Shown: positions 60,114-64,000 of the stretch, piece after piece
How the letters are laid out: the number at the start of each line of letters is the position of its first letter
Numbering within the stretch: the stretch's first letter is position 1
Source: Trichosphaerium sp. ATCC 40318
Lineage: Eukaryota; Discosea; Flabellinia; Trichosidae
Assembly: GCA_038496445.1 (NCBI GenBank)
Contig: JALMLS010000071.1
Coordinates: 94,181 to 158,180, forward strand
DNA: 64,000 bases
Reading direction: 5' to 3'
Translations under genes and position numbers: made by a program
Notes under the pieces: model-generated
What the model saw: the letters and a program-made list of their open reading frames with translations, nothing else
What the model was told of the DNA's origin: nothing
Database searches by the model: none

Positions 60114-60744
60114 GTGTTGTCAGTAGGAACTGATACATATGGTAGTTATGTCTACATGTGTAGGGCCAGTTTTGGTTTACTAAGCTCCTTTGTTGTAGAA
60201 ACTACAAAAGTTAAAAGGTCATACCCACGTGGAATATCTACAAGCTTATCAAATTGCGTTAGACATTCATACTACGTAATACTAACAATGGCAGAAACAA
60301 TTGTAATGGCAGGGTGAGCAATTATGTCAAGTGGAACTGAACTGAGTGGCAAATTTAAAAAAGGCGTAGTGCAAAGAACTAATATTAGCTGAAGGAACTA
60401 GATATACTGGCGGAAGTAAAGATGGCGAACCCCATGGTAACGGCATGTTGATACAAAAAAATGGCACAAACATGGGTTGCCTTCACGGCAAAGGAAAAGT
60501 ACAATACTCAGATCGAACTAGAATTATTGGTGAATTTGACAATGGTCTAGGCACTGAATGTAAAGTTCTTTACAAATACAAAAGAGAAAATAACATTGTG
60601 GTTGTAACATCTTCTATAGCACCATGGGCTTTTCAAGTACGAAACAAACAGCAATTCATAAAAGGTCCGTGTATAATACATGGTAGGACCACGAAGGGCT
60701 TTGGCTTCAAATATACTCAGTGTTTGTCTAATACCAAGTCATAA
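60114..60744 (+). pseudogene. MORN_1 gene fragment
   Basis: Begins with VGTDTYGSYVYMCRASFG, shared with the 21.7-kb fragment. Broken MORN_1 repeats follow (MSSGTELSGKFKKG, GTRYTGGSKDGEPHGNGM, CLHGKGKVQYSDRTRIIGEF) in at least two frames, ending at 60744 with KGFGFKYTQC. It lacks the SAM-like end. It is a decayed relative of the 10.9-12.3 kb gene. Confidence 0.6.
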
Positions 60745-61327
60745 GCTGAGCTAGCAGCTCCTTAAGTAAGAAAATAATGAGAATTTTGTGGTGTTTTCTC
60801 AAGTGCTAGTGAAGTTATAGAGATGTGTTCATGACTTGGATGAAGTACAGTAGCCATTCAGGTATTTGTACAATGTAATTTTCACAAAAGATATGGGCGC
60901 ATCCAGGACAGATTTTGGGCATTGAGATCAGTTCAGAATTTTTACATGATAAGTGCCCTTGATTCTACCTAAAAAAATTAATAAATAAGGCGATTTCTCA
61001 GAATGTAGTAGCTCCGCTACACCCCACAATTTGTATACACTTTTTTAAATATGGCGGGTGTATACACGTTGTTTCAAGGCAAAAAGTTAAGGTGCAGGAC
61101 ATTTTTGCTGTTTGATAATTAAAGTGTACCTTTCGCCGTTTTGAGGCCCGCTTGTTGTCTATAGGTAGATTGCGCCCTATTTTACGTTCCTCAACATAAA
61201 TAGTGTTGTATCGCACTGATAAATTCGCGAATTTCTGGACCACATTTGACCTTATTCTGGAACCTGTATAAAAATGAACTAGCAGGATCTTACAACGTTT
61301 CAAGCTTTCAAAGAAAACTGGTGTAAA
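60745..61327. other. Spacer with the 65-bp repeat shared with 10.55 kb
   Basis: About 60890-60955 is the inverted copy of about 10550-10615. No gene is recognised in the remainder. Confidence 0.45.
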
Positions 61328-62284
61328 ATGGCAACAACAAAGGTAAAGATGTACTGTAAGACTCCTCACAAACACAATTTAGATTAACAAACAAGAATCG
61401 ACTCCTTGTCGTTTACTACAACTTCCATTAGAGCTACAACTTGATATTATGGATTTAAGCATGGAAACATACACGTTGTGGCCTTTATTATCAAAACAAG
61501 CAGCTGTGAGCACTCGGTTCAACACTAAATTAAAAAAACACGGAGAGCACAAAAAATGGCATCATGGACGTGTAAGGAAGACGTGTATGTATGAGAATGG
61601 TAAACGAGAAGGTATATTTAAGAGGTACAAGAAGAGACGTTTGATAGAAACCTGTTGGTACAAAGATGGTAAAAAAGAAGGAAAGCAGATGATCTGGCAG
61701 AATGGAAAATTAATTGTGGAAGCATACTACCACAACGGTTTGTATGAAGGAGAATACAAGTCATGGTATGAAAATGGTAAAATGAAAAAAAAAAATGTTA
61801 TATCAAAGGTAAACGTGATGGATGTCATGAGGAGTGGTATGACAATGGGCAATTGAAACTCAAACTGTTTTGTGTCAAAGGCATGCTTCATGGAGAGAAC
61901 AAGTCATGGCATAGAAATGGTACTTTAGAGAGGTTAAGCAACTACTGTAAAGGCAAGCGAGAAGGAGATTATGAAAAGTGGGATAGCGCAGGTGTGTTGA
62001 TTGAGAAATGCCGTTATGTGAAGGGCAAGGTACAAGGAGCTTATTTGAAATGGCACAGTAATGGGCAATTGTATTGCAGATTCTTTTATAACAAAAATAG
62101 AAGAGAGGGAGAGTTTAAGACATTTTTTGACAATGGACAATTAGAAAAGAAATGCACGTATAAGAATGATCTCAAAGAAGGAGAGGAAGAGTGCTGGACA
62201 AGAAATGGCACATTGAAAGAACGCTACTTTTATACAATGGGCATCAGAAGACTAGGTTTTGGCTTAATACCCGAACACCCTTAA
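61328..62284 (+). CDS. F-box-like/MORN_2 protein with a frame break at an A11 run
   Basis: Exon 1 61328-61342 (MATTK), intron 61343-61382, then INKQESTPCRLLQLPLELQL and DIMDLS, giving the F-box-like motif with WPLLSKQAAVSTRF. MORN_2 units run on (NGKREGIFKRYKKRRLIETC, WQNGKLIVEAYYHNGLYEGE). At about 61788-61799 a run of eleven A puts the frame off by one; one more A would restore it. The second part continues perfectly (SWHRNGTLERLSNYCKGKRE, KWHSNGQLYCRFFYNKNRRE) to the stop at 62284. A base-call or assembly error is as likely as a real mutation. Confidence 0.75.
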
Positions 62285-62634
62285 GTCAAATCCCACTTGT
62301 TTGAGAATATGCACTATTAATTCAATGGTAGTGCTTCAAGCTCTGATATGTCCTCATATGTATTGTTTGTGTCTTTTTCTTCCATTGTATTTCAATAATT
62401 GCTATGTAAGAGTTTTATGGTTAGAGGTGGTTAAGGCGAATTTGGTGCTTACAACTGTCAACTTTAACAATACCAACTTGATAATTTCTCACTTGCTCAT
62501 GGATGAACTTGACATATATTTCTAGCCCGATGTTTCTGATGCTCTTCAAACTCACTTTGATACTATTGGTGATTATGAAGAAGAAGGTGAATACTATGAC
62601 GAATAAATTTAATGTTTGACATATGTAAAAATGA
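62285..62634 (+). other. Spacer with a possible orphan last exon
   Basis: After a good acceptor at about 62524, a short plus-strand exon reads PDVSDALQTHFDTIGDYEEE and GEYYDE, then a stop near 62607. Upstream exons were not found. Confidence 0.3.
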
Positions 62635-63612
62635 TCACTGACGTGTATTAGAAAAACTGATTGTATTCCTTCTTTCTACTTTTTTTTTATCTTTTTTACC
62701 AAGGACTTTATTGAACACTTTGAGAAGCTTTGATTTATTTTGCCTCTCCCTAACACAAATATATGAGGATTGTGCGACATAAGTTGTGACAAAGACGTAC
62801 TTGCATATTGGTTTATAACCACACGTTGGTAGTGTTCGATAATTAGAGAAAATAGATTTTCTATATTCTTTCCTGTTTTGCAACTCACACTTATGAATGG
62901 TACATCCCATGCCTTTGCACGTGACATTCCTTCTTCATCAGATACTTGTCTATCAACTTCCAGATCGCATTTATTTGCAACCTAGATACACAACAATGTG
63001 AGTAATGTAATGTCTGTGTGAACAAAAGCTGTAGCATACTAATATGATTGGCATTGAATATCTATACAACGGAAGATTTGGTCTCTGAATTTTACGGTAT
63101 CATCAAAGCTTGTTCTATTTTGTATATAGAATATACAATGACAAAAATTTTACAGACACGCATAATATAGATCGCGCATTGCGCAAAATCTTAAAATGAA
63201 AAGTCAATAATTAATACTGCAAACAGTATTTCGTACACTTCTTGCCCAGCAGTGTCTAGCACTTCCAAAATAGTATATTGCTTTCCTTTATTTAGAGACA
63301 TCACAATTGTATCCTCTGATTGCGAAAAAATGTGAGCGAAACCAGAGAAAGAGAGGATGGATGTTGGATATGTTAAATTAGAGTATTCTTACAAAAAAGT
63401 GGGTTTTTGGCGTAATTTTTATACCAATTGTTGGATCGTATTCATCCATGAACCAATCGGTTAGAAATTTAACAATAATCGAAGTCTAATCCAAAGATAG
63501 AGTGAGCTAAACAGCTCACAAGGAATAAAAAAAACAAAAGAAAAGAATGTTTTTACTTACACATCCAACAGCTCCATCGCCCAAAAAGCAGCATTTGATC
63601 TAAAAAGGACGT
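62635..63612 (-). pseudogene. Ras-superfamily GTPase with lesions; 5' part may continue beyond the window
   Basis: Exons read in order: IKCCFLGDGAVGC, then TSIIVKFLTDWFMDEYDPTI (P-loop and switch I), DTIVMSLNKGKQYTILEVLD plus TAGQE (G3), NRTSFDDTVKFRDQIFR, MPIIL/VANKCDLEVDRQV (G4 NKCD), and FISVSCKTGKNIENLFSLII (G5). It ends with a basic tail (VKKIKKKVERRN) and a stop at 62635; no CAAX box. The P-loop Lys (GxxxxGK[S/T]) is replaced by Cys at the splice junction, and a one-base gap lies before MPIIL. Possible further 5' exons are seen up to 64000 (ESASKST near 63830, NIKKAFIHEWTH near 63965). It may be a decaying or non-canonical Ras/Rap-like gene. Confidence 0.65.
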
Positions 63613-64000
63613 GCGTCAAATACCATTTTTTTGCAATAAACAAAATTAAATCACGTGGCAGTACCGTTCGCTAGATTTCAACTTTTTGGCATGTTTTTCT
63701 GATATTTTTAGACTTGGTAGCCGGTCTTTAACGTTTTGTCTGTATGTAGAACTAGAAATAACGGTTTAGAGGTACACAACGTCTCCACAACATTTTGAGT
63801 TAATCACCTGTTGATTTTGAGGCAGATTCAGCTGTAAACAAAGCGGTTTATGAGTGTGTTTAAGACCATTTGGTAAGAATTTGAAGAAAATACACAAAAA
63901 TGAAGCTCAGAGAGCTTGGTTTTCTGTGCTTCGCGGCTATTATTAAACTAGTACCTTATGTGTCCATTCGTGGATAAACGCTTTCTTGATATTGTCACCT
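63613..64000 (-). other. Window edge with possible 5' exons
   Basis: Short minus-strand exon candidates with good splice sites (near 63815-63840 and 63950-64000) could belong to the Ras-like gene or to a neighbour cut by the window end. Confidence 0.35.

Overview
The window is nuclear DNA of a unicellular eukaryote. It is AT-rich, and almost every gene is cut by many short introns (mostly 30-100 nt, GT..AG, often starting gtacg/gtaag). Genes lie on both strands, close together, with no operons. The content includes a Ras-like GTPase, CaMK and STE20/MST-type kinases, an SLC25 mitochondrial carrier, penta-EF-hand and SPRY/ARM proteins, a GT31 glycosyltransferase and secreted polysaccharide-degrading enzymes. 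This fits a free-living heterotrophic protist, perhaps an amoeba, but I cannot name the lineage. Exon joins were read by eye from splice consensus and reading frame. Outer gene limits are more reliable than individual internal junctions.

Layout. 0.2-2.3 kb: a secreted-type membrane receptor. 2.6-4.2 kb: a small unknown gene and an F-box/MORN_2 gene. 4.5-8.6 kb: a secreted ricin-B/GH3 beta-xylosidase-like enzyme. 8.7-15.8 kb: a second F-box/MORN_2 gene, a MORN_1-SAM gene, a multi-pass membrane gene, an EGF-TM microprotein, an LRR remnant and a ubiquitin-like gene. 16.5-17.9 kb: a GT31 glycosyltransferase. 18.2-21.7 kb: a mosaic of duplicated fragments. 21.9-29.0 kb: a large F-box/ARM/SPRY gene and a CaMK-like kinase. 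29.4-33.3 kb: an inverted, rearranged copy of the 18.2-20.9 kb material plus an intact F-box/MORN_2 gene. 33.7-37.7 kb: a penta-EF-hand protein and an ERI1-like exonuclease apparently fused to a tyrosine-phosphatase-like domain. 38.1-41.2 and 56.3-58.5 kb: an inverted duplicated pair of secreted cysteine-rich genes with repeats. 42.0-49.8 kb: a GH123/DUF4091-like secreted protein, a degenerate MST-like kinase and a secreted beta-helix protein. 51.0-56.2 kb: a mitochondrial carrier divergent from a GH3 (GHDC-like) acyl-adenylating protein. 59.3-64.0 kb: more F-box/MORN genes and pseudogenes and a Ras-like gene.

How it fits together. Two themes stand out. One is extracellular polysaccharide degradation: the ricin-B/GH3 enzyme, the GH123-like protein, the beta-helix protein and the cysteine-rich secreted pair. 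The other is an expanding, decaying ubiquitin-linked repertoire. It has at least six F-box-like/MORN_2 genes or pseudogenes, three divergent ubiquitin-like loci of which two lie directly behind F-box/MORN_2 copies, and a large F-box/ARM/SPRY protein. Repeated inverted and permuted segmental duplications drive this second family. The palindrome CACGTG is also strikingly over-represented: I count about 50 copies.
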